Below are positions 26,518-36,062 of a stretch of 64,000 nucleotides of DNA, piece after piece. The DNA comes from Pseudomonas oryzihabitans (GTDB taxonomy: Bacteria; Pseudomonadota; Gammaproteobacteria; Pseudomonadales; Pseudomonadaceae): contig NZ_CP013987.1 of the NCBI RefSeq assembly GCF_001518815.1, positions 1,033,001 through 1,097,000 of the forward strand. The letters run 5' to 3'. Under the pieces are notes generated by a model. It was not told where the DNA came from. It ran no database searches and saw nothing but the letters and a program-made list of their open reading frames with translations. Each line of letters begins with the position of its first letter. Positions within the stretch are counted from its first letter, which is position 1. Both the position numbers and the translations under genes were made by a program.

Positions 26518-27527
26518 TCGATTCAAGAACCTTTGGCAGCGGTATCCAGGGCAAGAACTACCTGCAGTTGCAGTCGACGCGGCCACGGCCGGAGTTTTCC
26601 CGGCTGGTCGGCTTCATCCTGCTTGATCACTTTTCCCTGCCGTCCTTCACCCAGGCGCTGGATACCCTGGTCACCGCCAACCTGCTGGCCGCCGGGACCT
26701 TCGCCACCCGGACCTACAGCCCGACCGGCGCCGAGGTGCTCAGTGACCTCGGCATCGTCATCCGTCCGGACGGCGACTACCGCGCCGCGGAGAGCGCCCG
26801 CTTCGATCTGCTGGTGGTTTGTGGCGGGCTGCGAACGCCCCTGGAGCTGGATCCGCGGCTCAAGGCGCTGCTGGTGCGCGCGGCCAAGCAGCAGGTGACC
26901 CTCTGTGGCCTGTGGAACGGCGCCTGGCAACTGGGCCAGGCCGGGATGCTGGACGGCTATCGCTGCGCTATCCATCCCGAGCACCGCAGCGCCTTCAGCG
27001 AGCGTGTGCGTGGCTGCAAGACCTCGGCGGAAAGCCATGTACTGGATCGCGACCGGCTGACCGCCGCCAGCCCCAGTGGCGCCTTCCACCTGTTCCTCGA
27101 ATGGATCGGTGCCCAGTGCGGGAGCGCCCTGGCCGATGGCCTGGTCAATATCCTGGCCTTCGAGGAATCGCGCTTCCGCCAGGTCAATCCCACCCTCAAG
27201 GTGCAGATGACGCCGCCGCTGCGCGAGGTGGTGACCCTGATGGAAGCCAACATCGAGGAGCCCCTGACCATCGAGCAGCTGTGCGACTACGCCGGCCGCT
27301 CGCGGCGTCAGGTCGAGCGGCTGTTCCGCGAGCAGCTCGACACCGCGCCCATGCGCTACTACCTGGAACTGCGCATCACCGAGGGCCGTCGCCTGCTGCA
27401 GCATTCCAGGCTGTCGGTACTGGAGGTGGCGGTCGCCTGCGGCTTCACCTCGGTCACGCACTTCAGCAAAAGATATTCGGCCTACTTCGGCTATCCGCCC
27501 TCCAAGGAACGGCGACTCAAGTACTAG
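26514..27527 (+). CDS. GlxA/GbdR-like AraC-family transcriptional regulator
   Basis: A 337-residue regulator with an N-terminal DJ-1/PfpI-like domain (residues 28-195; FDLLVVCGG and LCGLWNGAWQLG region) and a C-terminal double helix-turn-helix of the AraC type (LTIEQLCDYAGRSRRQVERL and VLEVAVACGFTSVTHFSKRY). This architecture is that of GbdR and related activators of glycine-betaine and carnitine catabolism. The start is GTG at 26514, overlapping the stop of the upstream pseudogene. It lies beside a broken Rieske oxygenase fragment and near a betaine-type importer, so it probably once controlled, or still controls, quaternary-amine genes. Confidence 0.88.
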   Translation: MIDSRTFGSGIQGKNYLQLQSTRPRPEFSRLVGFILLDHFSLPSFTQALDTLVTANLLAAGTFATRTYSPTGAEVLSDLGIVIRPDGDYRAAESARFDLLVVCGGLRTPLELDPRLKALLVRAAKQQVTLCGLWNGAWQLGQAGMLDGYRCAIHPEHRSAFSERVRGCKTSAESHVLDRDRLTAASPSGAFHLFLEWIGAQCGSALADGLVNILAFEESRFRQVNPTLKVQMTPPLREVVTLMEANIEEPLTIEQLCDYAGRSRRQVERLFREQLDTAPMRYYLELRITEGRRLLQHSRLSVLEVAVACGFTSVTHFSKRYSAYFGYPPSKERRLKY

Positions 27528-27701
27528 GCACGTCGTACGGGCGGCGACAATCCTTGCGGCAAAGGACCTGAATGGTCGGGCCTCTTCGTCGCGCACGGTG
27601 AACGGCCGCGCGCGGTCAGGATCGAATCATCACCCCGGTGCAACACTGCCCGCATGATGCGTCGATGGGTGTCCGAATGACTTTCAAGCCAAGGAAATCC
27701 C

Positions 27702-27857
27702 ATGACCGATCCCCGTAACGTCGCCCACGACAAGAAAGTGCAACAAGAGAAGAAGCATCATGGCGAGGACATCGCGCCCGATGCCGAGCACGCGCCACAA
27801 CCAGGCAAGAAGCCTGCGCTCAAGGATGACGACGACCAAGCCGACGACAAGGCCTGA
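27702..27857 (+). CDS. Small charged hypothetical protein, 51 aa
   Basis: A 51-residue protein made almost wholly of charged and polar residues (MTDPRNVAHDKKVQQEKKHH at the start, a DDDD run near the end). It should be disordered and soluble. AAGGAAAT precedes the ATG and a strong hairpin follows the stop, which supports expression as a single gene. I do not recognise a family. Confidence 0.6.
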   Translation: MTDPRNVAHDKKVQQEKKHHGEDIAPDAEHAPQPGKKPALKDDDDQADDKA

Positions 27858-27891
27858 TCCGGCGCGCGCCTCGCGATGAACGAGGCGCGTG

Positions 27892-27917
27892 GTGATGCTG
27901 ACGGCTGTCAGCATCAC
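27892..27917 (+). terminator. Hairpin after the small charged protein gene
   Basis: GTGATGCTGAC-GGCT-GTCAGCATCAC, a perfect 11-base stem with a four-base loop, followed by GCTTTCC. A second inverted repeat (GCGCCTCG / CGAGGCGC) lies just before it. It is a plausible transcript end, though the T-tract is short. Confidence 0.5.
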
Positions 27918-28076
27918 GCTTTCCAGTCACAGCTTCTGCCCCGTGCCTGCCCAGGTTGGAAGCAAGGCCAGGGCCGGCATGAAGGGTCATGCCAGCTTAC
28001 AAAGGCCCTGCTGATGCACCCTGAGCTGTCTTTATAGGTAGGGAAGGGTGACGCCGGATGCGGCGCGGCGATGCCG

Positions 28077-28976
28077 TCATCTGTCCATTGCAGGCTCCAG
28101 TCGGCCAGTGCGCTCCGCCGCATTCAAACAGAGCAACCCCGCCAGGGCGAACAGCAGGCCGAGCAGCATGCCCGGCGCCAGGGGCTCGTCGAAGCAGGCC
28201 CAGGCCCACAGCAAGGCTACCGGCGGACTGAGGTAGAGAGCGCCGCTCACTGCCTGGGGGCTGCCCTGGCGCAGGCATAGCCAGTAGAGGCCGAAGCCGA
28301 GCAGGGTAGGGATCAACAGCCAGAGTACCGCCAGCGCGAAGCCGAGGGTCAGCGGAGGTGTCAGGGGACCTTCTATCCCAGCCACTCCCAGCATTACCAG
28401 GCTGCTGGCCGCGAGCTGGATGAACAGCTGGGTCCGCAGGGCCAGGCGACTGGGGGGCAGGCGACTCTGTACCAGGGTCGCCAGGGCCAGCGCCAGGGCG
28501 CCGCCCAGTGGCAGGGCATAGGCCCAGCGCGGTGCCACGCCCAGTCCCAGTCCTGCCCCGGTGGCGAGCAACACCCCCGCCAGCCCCAGGGCCAGTCCGA
28601 GCCACTGGCGTCCATTGGTGCGCTGGCCGGGCAGCAGGCAGCAACCCAGAGCCACCAGCAGCGGCGACAGATCCGAAAGCAGCGCCGCCAGCCCAGGCGA
28701 GACGCCCAGTTCGATGGCCTTGGCCGCTGGCGCTGCCGCGCCGGCGAAGGCGAGCACTCCAATGACCGCCTGCTGACCGATGACTTTCAGCGGCAGGCGT
28801 CGCACGTCGGTCCAGGCGAAGGGCAGCAGCAGCGCGGCGGCCAGCAGCAGACGCCAGAAAGTCACCAGCAGGGTAGGGGCCTGGTCCGCGGCATAGCGAT
28901 AGCCGACGAAGCCAGCGCTCCAGCACAGTACCAGGGCGAATTGACGTAGCAGGGGGGAAGAAAGGGCACGGGTCAT
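28077..28976 (-). CDS. EamA-family (DMT) transporter
   Basis: A 299-residue drug/metabolite transporter with about ten hydrophobic helices arranged as two EamA repeats. AGGAGCC lies 7 bases before the ATG at 28974-28976; the open frame runs on upstream without homology. It is divergent from a LysR regulator, a common pairing in which the regulator controls the exporter. The substrate (amino acid, metabolite or drug) cannot be told. Confidence 0.88.
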   Translation of the reverse strand: MTRALSSPLLRQFALVLCWSAGFVGYRYAADQAPTLLVTFWRLLLAAALLLPFAWTDVRRLPLKVIGQQAVIGVLAFAGAAAPAAKAIELGVSPGLAALLSDLSPLLVALGCCLLPGQRTNGRQWLGLALGLAGVLLATGAGLGLGVAPRWAYALPLGGALALALATLVQSRLPPSRLALRTQLFIQLAASSLVMLGVAGIEGPLTPPLTLGFALAVLWLLIPTLLGFGLYWLCLRQGSPQAVSGALYLSPPVALLWAWACFDEPLAPGMLLGLLFALAGLLCLNAAERTGRLEPAMDR

Positions 28977-29040
28977 GGCCAGGCTCCTGGGGACGGGATG
29001 CCTTGAGCCTGGGCCAGACTGGTAATACACTCAAACGACA

Positions 29041-29064
29041 TTATCAGCATATATGATTCGATAA
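29041..29064. promoter_or_regulatory. Candidate operator between EamA and LysR genes
   Basis: TTATC-N14-GATAA encloses a second inverted pair, ATCA-N7-TGAT, just ahead of the LysR start codon. AT-rich nested dyads with a T-N11-A core in a divergent LysR intergenic region usually mark the regulator's own binding site. Confidence 0.5.
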
Positions 29065-29073
29065 AGGTGCATA

Positions 29074-29934
29074 ATGCCTGCTCCCCTCGACATCGACGTC
29101 CTGCGTACCTTCCACACCATCGTCCGGTTGGGGCAGTTCCGCGCCGCCTCGCTGCAGCTCAACCGCAGCCCCTCGGCGGTGAGCAGCCAGATTCGTCGGT
29201 TGGAGGAGCAGACCGGTGGCCGGCTGTTCGAGCGCGACAACCAGGCCGTGACCCTGACTCCGCTCGGGCGCCGCGTGCTGCTGGAGACCGCCGACCTGCT
29301 GCAGGCCCACGACCGTATCCTCGCGGGTCTCACCGGTCAGCCAGTGGTGGGCGAGGTGCGCCTGGGCGTGGCCGAAGACTATGCGGCCCGCTTGCTCAAA
29401 GCGGTGCTGCCGCGGTTGCAGGGCGAGCACCCGGGAATCGTGCTGGAGGTGCTGACCGGCAACAGCAGCCAACTCCGTCGCTGGCTCGGCCAGGGACTGC
29501 TGGACCTGGCGCTGCTGGTCGGGCCGCCCCGCAGCGACCGGGCGGACGGCCAGATGTTCGCCCACACCCAGCCGGTATGGGTCGCCGGCCCTGGGCTGCA
29601 TCCGAGTCCGGATGCCAGCGTGCCGCTGGCCTTGCATGGCGAAGGCTGTAGCTATCGCGAACTGGGCATCGACCTGCTGACCGGCCAGGGCCGTCGCTGG
29701 CACGCGGTAGTGACCAGCGCCGCCTCTTCAGCGCTGGAGGCCGCGGTCGAACTGGGTCAGGCGGTGGCCATCACTGACCAGGCGCGCATGACCCCGCCGA
29801 TGCGCGAATTGTCGCCGGAAGAAGGCTTCCCCAGGCTGCCGGTGCACGAATTGCGCTTGGCCTCGCCACCGGGCGAACGCAGCCCCGCCTGCGCTCACCT
29901 GGCCGGGCTGATCGCCGAGGGTTTTCGGATCTGA
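29074..29934 (+). CDS. LysR-family transcriptional regulator
   Basis: A 286-residue LysR regulator. The helix-turn-helix is near residues 18-45 (FRAASLQLNRSPSAVSSQIR), then LEEQTGGRLFERDNQAVTLT and an effector-binding domain starting with GEVRLGVAEDY. AAGGTG stands ahead of the ATG at 29074. It is divergent from an EamA transporter with a candidate operator between them and likely regulates it. Confidence 0.9.
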   Translation: MPAPLDIDVLRTFHTIVRLGQFRAASLQLNRSPSAVSSQIRRLEEQTGGRLFERDNQAVTLTPLGRRVLLETADLLQAHDRILAGLTGQPVVGEVRLGVAEDYAARLLKAVLPRLQGEHPGIVLEVLTGNSSQLRRWLGQGLLDLALLVGPPRSDRADGQMFAHTQPVWVAGPGLHPSPDASVPLALHGEGCSYRELGIDLLTGQGRRWHAVVTSAASSALEAAVELGQAVAITDQARMTPPMRELSPEEGFPRLPVHELRLASPPGERSPACAHLAGLIAEGFRI

Positions 29935-29980
29935 ACCCCTCTGTATCACGCGTTTCCTTGCGATTCGGCTAGTGCCTCCG

Positions 29981-30009
29981 CTGTAGCCTTGCTGTCATCT
30001 TGCCCTGGC
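29981..30009 (+). promoter_or_regulatory. Pho box upstream of ugpBAEC
   Basis: CTGTAGC-CTTG-CTGTCAT-CTTG-CCCTGGC: three seven-base half-sites with exact 11-base spacing, the second identical to the PhoB consensus half-site CTGTCAT. It lies 76 bases before the ugpB start codon. In E. coli the ugp operon is activated by PhoB under phosphate starvation; this site predicts the same here. Confidence 0.75.
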
Positions 30010-30084
30010 ATGTTGCCTTGCGAACGAGAGGAGGCGCGATTTCGCGCTTCCTGCTTCTAAACCATCGGCAAGGGCGGCACAGAC

Positions 30085-31401
30085 ATGCAGGCTTCGCTTC
30101 GCGGTATGACGTTGGGATTGGTTCTTAAGCTGATGAGCAGCGGTCAGGCACTGGCGGCGACGCCCATTCCCTTTTGGCATTCGATGGATGCGGAGCTCGG
30201 CAAGGAAGTCGATTCCCTGGCCCAGCGATTCAACCAGACGCACCCGGAATTCCAGGTGCAGCCGGTGTACAAGGGCAACTACGAGCAGAACCTGGCCGCC
30301 GGGATCGCCGCCTTCCGTACCGGCAAGCCACCGGCCCTCCTGCAGGTCTACGAGGTGGGCACGGCGACCATGATGGCGTCCAACGCCATCGAGCCGGTCT
30401 ACCAGGTGTTCAAGAATGCCGGCCTTGCCTTCGACGAGTCGCGCTTCGTGCCTACCGTCGCCAGCTACTACAGCGATGGCAAGACCGGGCAGCTACTGTC
30501 GCAGCCCTTCAATAGCTCGACGCCGGTGCTCTACTACAACAAGGACGCCTTCACGAAGGCCGGCCTCGACCCGCAGTCGCCGCCCAAGACCTGGCAGGAG
30601 CTGGCCGAGGACAGCGCCAAATTGCGCGCCGCCGGCATGAAATGCGGCTACACCAGTGGCTGGCAGAGCTGGGTCCAGTTGGAAAACTTCAGTGCCTGGA
30701 ACGGCTTGCCGTTCGCCAGCCGCGACAACGGCTACCTAGGTACCGACGCCGTGCTGGAGTTCAACAAGGCGCCCCAGGTCAAGCACATCGCCCTGCTGCA
30801 GGAGATGGGCAAGAAGGGTGATTTCACCTATGTCGGGCGCAAGGACGAACCCACCGAGAAGTTCTACAACGGTGACTGTGGCCTGCTCACCACCTCGTCC
30901 GGCTCCCTGGCCAACATCCGCCACTATGCCAAGTTCGATTTCGGCGTGGCCATGATGCCCTACGACGGCGACCTCAAGGGCGCGCCGCAGAACGCCATCA
31001 TCGGTGGGGCCAGCCTCTGGGTGTTCAAGGGCCAGGACGCGGCGGTGAAGCGCGGCGTGGCCGAATTCCTCGCCTTCCTGGCGCAGCCGGAGATCGCGGC
31101 CGAGTGGCACCAGCAGACCGGCTACCTGCCGATCACCAAGGCGGCCTACGACCTGACCCGCGAGCAAGGCTTCTACACCAAGAACCCGGGGGCCGACATC
31201 GCCACCCGGCAGATGCTGAACAAGCCGCCACTGGCCTTCACCAAGGGCCTGCGCCTGGGCAACATGCCGCAGATCCGCGCGGTGATCGATGAGGAGCTGG
31301 AAGGCGTCTGGACCGGCAAGCAGGCCCCGCAGCAGGCGCTGGACGCCGCCGTGCAACGCGGCAATGCCCTGTTGCGTCGCTTCGAGAAGTCCAGCCAGTA
31401 A
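30085..31401 (+). CDS. ugpB: sn-Glycerol-3-phosphate ABC transporter substrate-binding protein
   Basis: A 438-residue periplasmic binding protein with a signal peptide cleaved near residue 25 (SGQALAA). The mature sequence closely follows E. coli UgpB throughout ([64 protein letters not shown]). It binds sn-glycerol 3-phosphate and glycerophosphodiesters and passes them to UgpAE. It opens an operon of four genes, preceded by a Pho box at 29981-30009, so phosphate limitation is the likely inducer. Confidence 0.96.
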   Translation: MQASLRGMTLGLVLKLMSSGQALAATPIPFWHSMDAELGKEVDSLAQRFNQTHPEFQVQPVYKGNYEQNLAAGIAAFRTGKPPALLQVYEVGTATMMASNAIEPVYQVFKNAGLAFDESRFVPTVASYYSDGKTGQLLSQPFNSSTPVLYYNKDAFTKAGLDPQSPPKTWQELAEDSAKLRAAGMKCGYTSGWQSWVQLENFSAWNGLPFASRDNGYLGTDAVLEFNKAPQVKHIALLQEMGKKGDFTYVGRKDEPTEKFYNGDCGLLTTSSGSLANIRHYAKFDFGVAMMPYDGDLKGAPQNAIIGGASLWVFKGQDAAVKRGVAEFLAFLAQPEIAAEWHQQTGYLPITKAAYDLTREQGFYTKNPGADIATRQMLNKPPLAFTKGLRLGNMPQIRAVIDEELEGVWTGKQAPQQALDAAVQRGNALLRRFEKSSQ

Positions 31402-31475
31402 GGCTGATGTCTGCCCCGGCGCCGGCATGCTTCCTGCCGGCGCCGGCCCTTCTTCTCGCAACGACTTTCCCGCCC

Positions 31476-32363
31476 ATGTCCACATCGCGTCAGGTCTTTC
31501 CCTCCGGCTGGCTGCCCTATGCGCTGCTCGCGCCGCAGCTGGCGATCACCGCCGTGTTCTTTCTCTGGCCGGCCGGCAAGACGCTCTGGTATTCGCTACA
31601 GAGCCTCGACCCCTTCGGGCTCTCCAGCCAGTTCGTCGGCCTGGACAACTTCATTCAGCTGTTCCATGACCCCCTGTACCTGGCCTCCTTCTGGACCACC
31701 CTGAAGTTCAGCGCCCTGGTGACCGGCTGCGGCCTGCTGGTCTCCCTGGTCTTCGCCGCCCTGGTCGATCTGGTGGTGCGCGGTAGCCGGCTGTACCAGA
31801 CCCTGCTGTTGCTGCCCTATGCGGTGGCTCCGGCCATCGCCGCGGTGCTGTGGATCTTTCTGTTCAACCCCGGCCTTGGCCTGCTCACCCTGCTGCTGGA
31901 GCACTACGGCTACGCCTGGAACCACGCCCAGAATGCCGGCCAGGCGATGTTCCTGGTGGTGCTCGCCTCGGTGTGGAAGCAGATCAGCTACAACTTCCTG
32001 TTCTTCTTCGCCGCGCTGCAATCCATCCCACGCTCGCTGGTGGAAGCCGCCGCCATCGATGGGGCCGGGCCGTTGCGCCGCTTCCTGCAGCTGTCCCTGC
32101 CGCTGATCGCGCCGGTGAGCTTCTTTCTGCTGGTGGTCAACCTGGTCTATGCCTTCTTCGACACCTTTCCGGTGATCGATGCGGCCACCAACGGCGGGCC
32201 GGTGCAGGCCACTACCACCCTGATCTACAAGATCTATCGCGAGGGCTTCACCGGTCTCGACCTTTCGGCCTCCGCCGCCCAGTCGGTGGTGCTGATGCTG
32301 CTGGTCATCGTGCTCACGGTGCTGCAGTTCCGCTATGTCGAACGCCGGGTACGCTATCAATGA
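31476..32363 (+). CDS. ugpA: sn-Glycerol-3-phosphate ABC transporter permease UgpA
   Basis: A 295-residue inner-membrane permease with six membrane segments. The N-terminus [15 protein letters not shown] aligns with E. coli UgpA, so I start at 31476 even though an upstream ATG (31407) has a better AAGG ribosome binding site. The permease motif [20 protein letters not shown] contacts UgpC. The stop overlaps the start of ugpE in ATGA. Confidence 0.94.
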   Translation: MSTSRQVFPSGWLPYALLAPQLAITAVFFLWPAGKTLWYSLQSLDPFGLSSQFVGLDNFIQLFHDPLYLASFWTTLKFSALVTGCGLLVSLVFAALVDLVVRGSRLYQTLLLLPYAVAPAIAAVLWIFLFNPGLGLLTLLLEHYGYAWNHAQNAGQAMFLVVLASVWKQISYNFLFFFAALQSIPRSLVEAAAIDGAGPLRRFLQLSLPLIAPVSFFLLVVNLVYAFFDTFPVIDAATNGGPVQATTTLIYKIYREGFTGLDLSASAAQSVVLMLLVIVLTVLQFRYVERRVRYQ

Positions 32364-33205
32364 TCGAGAATCGCCGTGGGCTGACGCTGCTGTGCCACCT
32401 CATGCTGGTGCTGGGTATCGCCGTTATCCTCTTTCCGCTCTATGTGGCCTTCGTCGCCGCCACCCTCGACGACCAGGCGGTGTTCGCCACGCCCATGACG
32501 CTGGTGCCGGGTCGCCACCTTTGGGACAACCTCAGCCTGATCTGGACCCAGGGCGTCGGCAACAGCACGGCGCCTTTCTGGCTGCTGCTGTTCAACAGCT
32601 TCCTGATGGCGCTGGGCATCACCCTGGGCAAGCTCTCGGTGTCCATCCTCTCGGCCTTCGCCATCGTCTGGTTCCGCTTTCCACTGCGCAACCTGGCCTT
32701 CTGGCTGATCTTCATCACCCTGATGCTGCCGGTGGAGGTGCGCATCTTTCCCACCGTGGACACCCTCGGCCAATTGGGCCTGGTGGACAGCTACGCCGGC
32801 CTGACCCTGCCGCTGATGGCCTCGGCCACCGCCACCTTCCTGTTCCGCCAGTTCTTCCTGACCCTGCCGGACGAATTGCTGGAGGCCGCGCGCATCGACG
32901 GCGCCTCGCCCCTGCGCTTCTTTCGCGACATCGTGCTGCCGCTGTCACGGACCAACCTGGCGGCGCTGTTCGTCATCACCTTCATCTACGGCTGGAACCA
33001 GTACCTCTGGCCGCTGCTGATCGTCAGCAACCCCGACCTCGGCACGGCCGTGGCGGGCATCCGCAGCATGCTCTCGCTCGGCGAGCGGGCGCCGCAGTGG
33101 AATCAGGTGATGGCGGCCATGCTGCTCACCCTGATCCCTCCGGTGACGGTGGTGCTGGTCATGCAACGCGCCTTCGTACGCGGTTTGGTGGATAGCGAAA
33201 AGTAA
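32360..33205 (+). CDS. ugpE: sn-Glycerol-3-phosphate ABC transporter permease UgpE
   Basis: A 281-residue permease subunit with six hydrophobic helices and the EAA-loop motif [20 protein letters not shown]. It begins [14 protein letters not shown], as in known UgpE proteins, in a four-base overlap with ugpA. With UgpA it forms the membrane channel for glycerol-3-phosphate. The ATPase gene starts two bases after its stop. Confidence 0.94.
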   Translation: MIENRRGLTLLCHLMLVLGIAVILFPLYVAFVAATLDDQAVFATPMTLVPGRHLWDNLSLIWTQGVGNSTAPFWLLLFNSFLMALGITLGKLSVSILSAFAIVWFRFPLRNLAFWLIFITLMLPVEVRIFPTVDTLGQLGLVDSYAGLTLPLMASATATFLFRQFFLTLPDELLEAARIDGASPLRFFRDIVLPLSRTNLAALFVITFIYGWNQYLWPLLIVSNPDLGTAVAGIRSMLSLGERAPQWNQVMAAMLLTLIPPVTVVLVMQRAFVRGLVDSEK

Positions 33206-33207
33206 CC

Positions 33208-34293
<1,086 letters not shown>

Positions 34294-34308
34294 ACGGGCT
34301 CCGGCGAG

Positions 34309-34700
34309 GACGTGGCAGGGTTCCCCTCCGACGCCCTTGAGGAGCATAAGGCGCTCCTTGCCACCTTGACCTCGCCGACCCAAGGGCAACCTTCCGCTGT
34401 GGTATCTGCCTGTCTTGACCGACGGATCGGCCGCTGCAGTGGCGTCGTCGTGATGATGAAATCGGCCTGTTGCACGGCGACATTCCCTTCGTCAGACCGC
34501 GCGACCCGGTGCGGAGCCAGACGCCGCCTCGTTGACCGAGCGGCGTCGCAGCCACTAAGGTGCCCGCCTTGCCGCCCGCCCTGGCGCTGGTCGACCGCGA
34601 CCCGCCGCAGGGGCAGGGCACCGCTCGAACGCGCCGGCGAGCCCCTGTGGCGGGCCCGCGCGCTCGTCCACTACGCGAGGTCCCGAGGGCGCCTCGCCGT
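34309..34700 (+). pseudogene. Decayed partial copy of the sbcD leader and gene
   Basis: This 392-base stretch resembles pieces of the intact sbcD locus. 34366-34410 matches 36047-36091 (leader, start and first codons of sbcD, with ATG changed to AAG). 34446-34520 matches 36513-36587 (codons about 151-175, including IPFVRPRD). Both are near 80% identical by eye. Weaker resemblance to the region of sbcD with QRVGGLEQVRYSGSPLC follows near 34590-34660. About 390 bases between the first two blocks are missing. The reading frame is broken and no product is expected. It lies between ugpC and an MFS gene; the intact sbcD follows that MFS gene. Confidence 0.65.
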
Positions 34701-34761
34701 TGCCTCCGGGGCTGGCCACGTACCGCCTGTCTCGCCTCTCTGCCGGAATGCTTTCCTCGCC

Positions 34762-35952
34762 ATGAATGCCCCACCCGCCATCCCTCGTCTCGTCTATCTG
34801 CTGGCCCTTACCATCTTCGCGCTGACCACCGCCGAATTCATGGTGGCCGGCATGATGCCGGCGCTGGCCACCGATCTCGGCGTTTCCATCGGCCAGATCG
34901 GCTATCTGATCTCCTGGTACGCCCTGGGCATGGCCCTGGGTGGTCCCCCGCTGACCCTGCTGCTGCTGGCGTTGCGGCTGGCCGAAAAGTCGGCGCTGCT
35001 GTGGCTGCTGTCGCTCTATCTGATCGGTGCCGTGGTGGCCGCGCTGGCCGCCAGCTATCCGGTGATGGCGGCGGGTCGAGTGCTCATGGGGGTCGCCAGC
35101 TCCGCCAGCATCGGCCTGTGCCTGACCCTGGGTGCCTCCCTGGTCACGCCGGACCGCCGCGGACGGGCGGCCTCGCTGGTGCTGTCCGGTCTCATGCTGG
35201 CGCCCGTCTTCGGTGTGCCGGGTACGGTATTGATCGAGCAACAGGCCGGCTGGCGGGCCAGCTTCTGGGCGGTCGCGCTACTGGCAGCCTGCTGCACCCT
35301 GCTGGTCGGCTGGTGCGTGCCTCGTGCACCGGCCCACGCCGTCGGGCAGCTGGGCCGGGAACTCCGTACCCTGCTCAGTGCCAGGCTTTGGGCCGCCTAC
35401 GTGACCAGTGGCCTGATCATCGGCGCGACCTTCGCGGGGTTCAGTTATTTCTCACCCATCCTCATCAAGGTGACCGGATTCGCGCCCACTACCATTCCCT
35501 GGTTGCTGATGGGCTATGGCATCGCCAATGTGCTGGGCAATCTACTGGTAGGCCGCTTGGCCGATCGTCACACCCTGAAGGTCCAGGGCGTTGGCCTGGC
35601 CGTGCTGGCTCTGGGTTTCGCCCTGTTCGCTCGCGGCGCTGAACAGCCGGCTGTCAGCCTGGTGGCCCTGGCGCTCATCGGCGTGACCGGGGTGGCGCTC
35701 AATCCGGCGATGGTCGCCCGGGTAATGGCTGCGGCGACGCCAGGGCCACTGGTCAACACCCTGCATACCTCGGTGATCACGGCGGGACTGGCGGTGGGAG
35801 CCTGGGCGGGCGGTGCGGCCATTGACGCCGGCCAGGGCCTGCAAGCCCCGCTGTGGGTCGGTCTGGGGATGGCGGTGCTGGGTCTGCTCAGTCTGGCCCC
35901 GCTGGCCGTGAGGCGGAGTCGTCTCACGGCCAGCCAGCCGTGCGAAGGGTGA
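34762..35952 (+). CDS. MFS transporter, DHA1/AraJ-like
   Basis: A 396-residue major facilitator with about 12 hydrophobic segments. The first helix (LTIFALTTAEFMVAGMMPAL) and the loop-rich C-terminal half fit the DHA1 sugar- or drug-efflux (AraJ/SotB-like) group. The conserved Arg-rich loop 2-3 is weakly kept. I start at the ATG 34762 because the upstream open frame is sbcD-relic DNA; the ribosome binding site is poor. It lies between a decayed and an intact copy of the sbcD start, suggesting it arrived by insertion or recombination at that point. Confidence 0.87.
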   Translation: MNAPPAIPRLVYLLALTIFALTTAEFMVAGMMPALATDLGVSIGQIGYLISWYALGMALGGPPLTLLLLALRLAEKSALLWLLSLYLIGAVVAALAASYPVMAAGRVLMGVASSASIGLCLTLGASLVTPDRRGRAASLVLSGLMLAPVFGVPGTVLIEQQAGWRASFWAVALLAACCTLLVGWCVPRAPAHAVGQLGRELRTLLSARLWAAYVTSGLIIGATFAGFSYFSPILIKVTGFAPTTIPWLLMGYGIANVLGNLLVGRLADRHTLKVQGVGLAVLALGFALFARGAEQPAVSLVALALIGVTGVALNPAMVARVMAAATPGPLVNTLHTSVITAGLAVGAWAGGAAIDAGQGLQAPLWVGLGMAVLGLLSLAPLAVRRSRLTASQPCEG

Positions 35953-36062
35953 CAGACCGGTCCGCTGCCAATCGCCCGCTAGCGGGTCGTGGCGCTCGGT
36001 ATTTCCCTCCCTGCGGCGGGAGGAGGATACTGCGCCCTTTGCCGCGTTGACCTCGCCTGCCC

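Noticed and set aside
34312-34761. 150-residue N-terminal extension of the MFS transporter
   Set aside because: The upstream part of the frame is decayed sbcD DNA; MFS similarity begins at MNAPPAIPRL.
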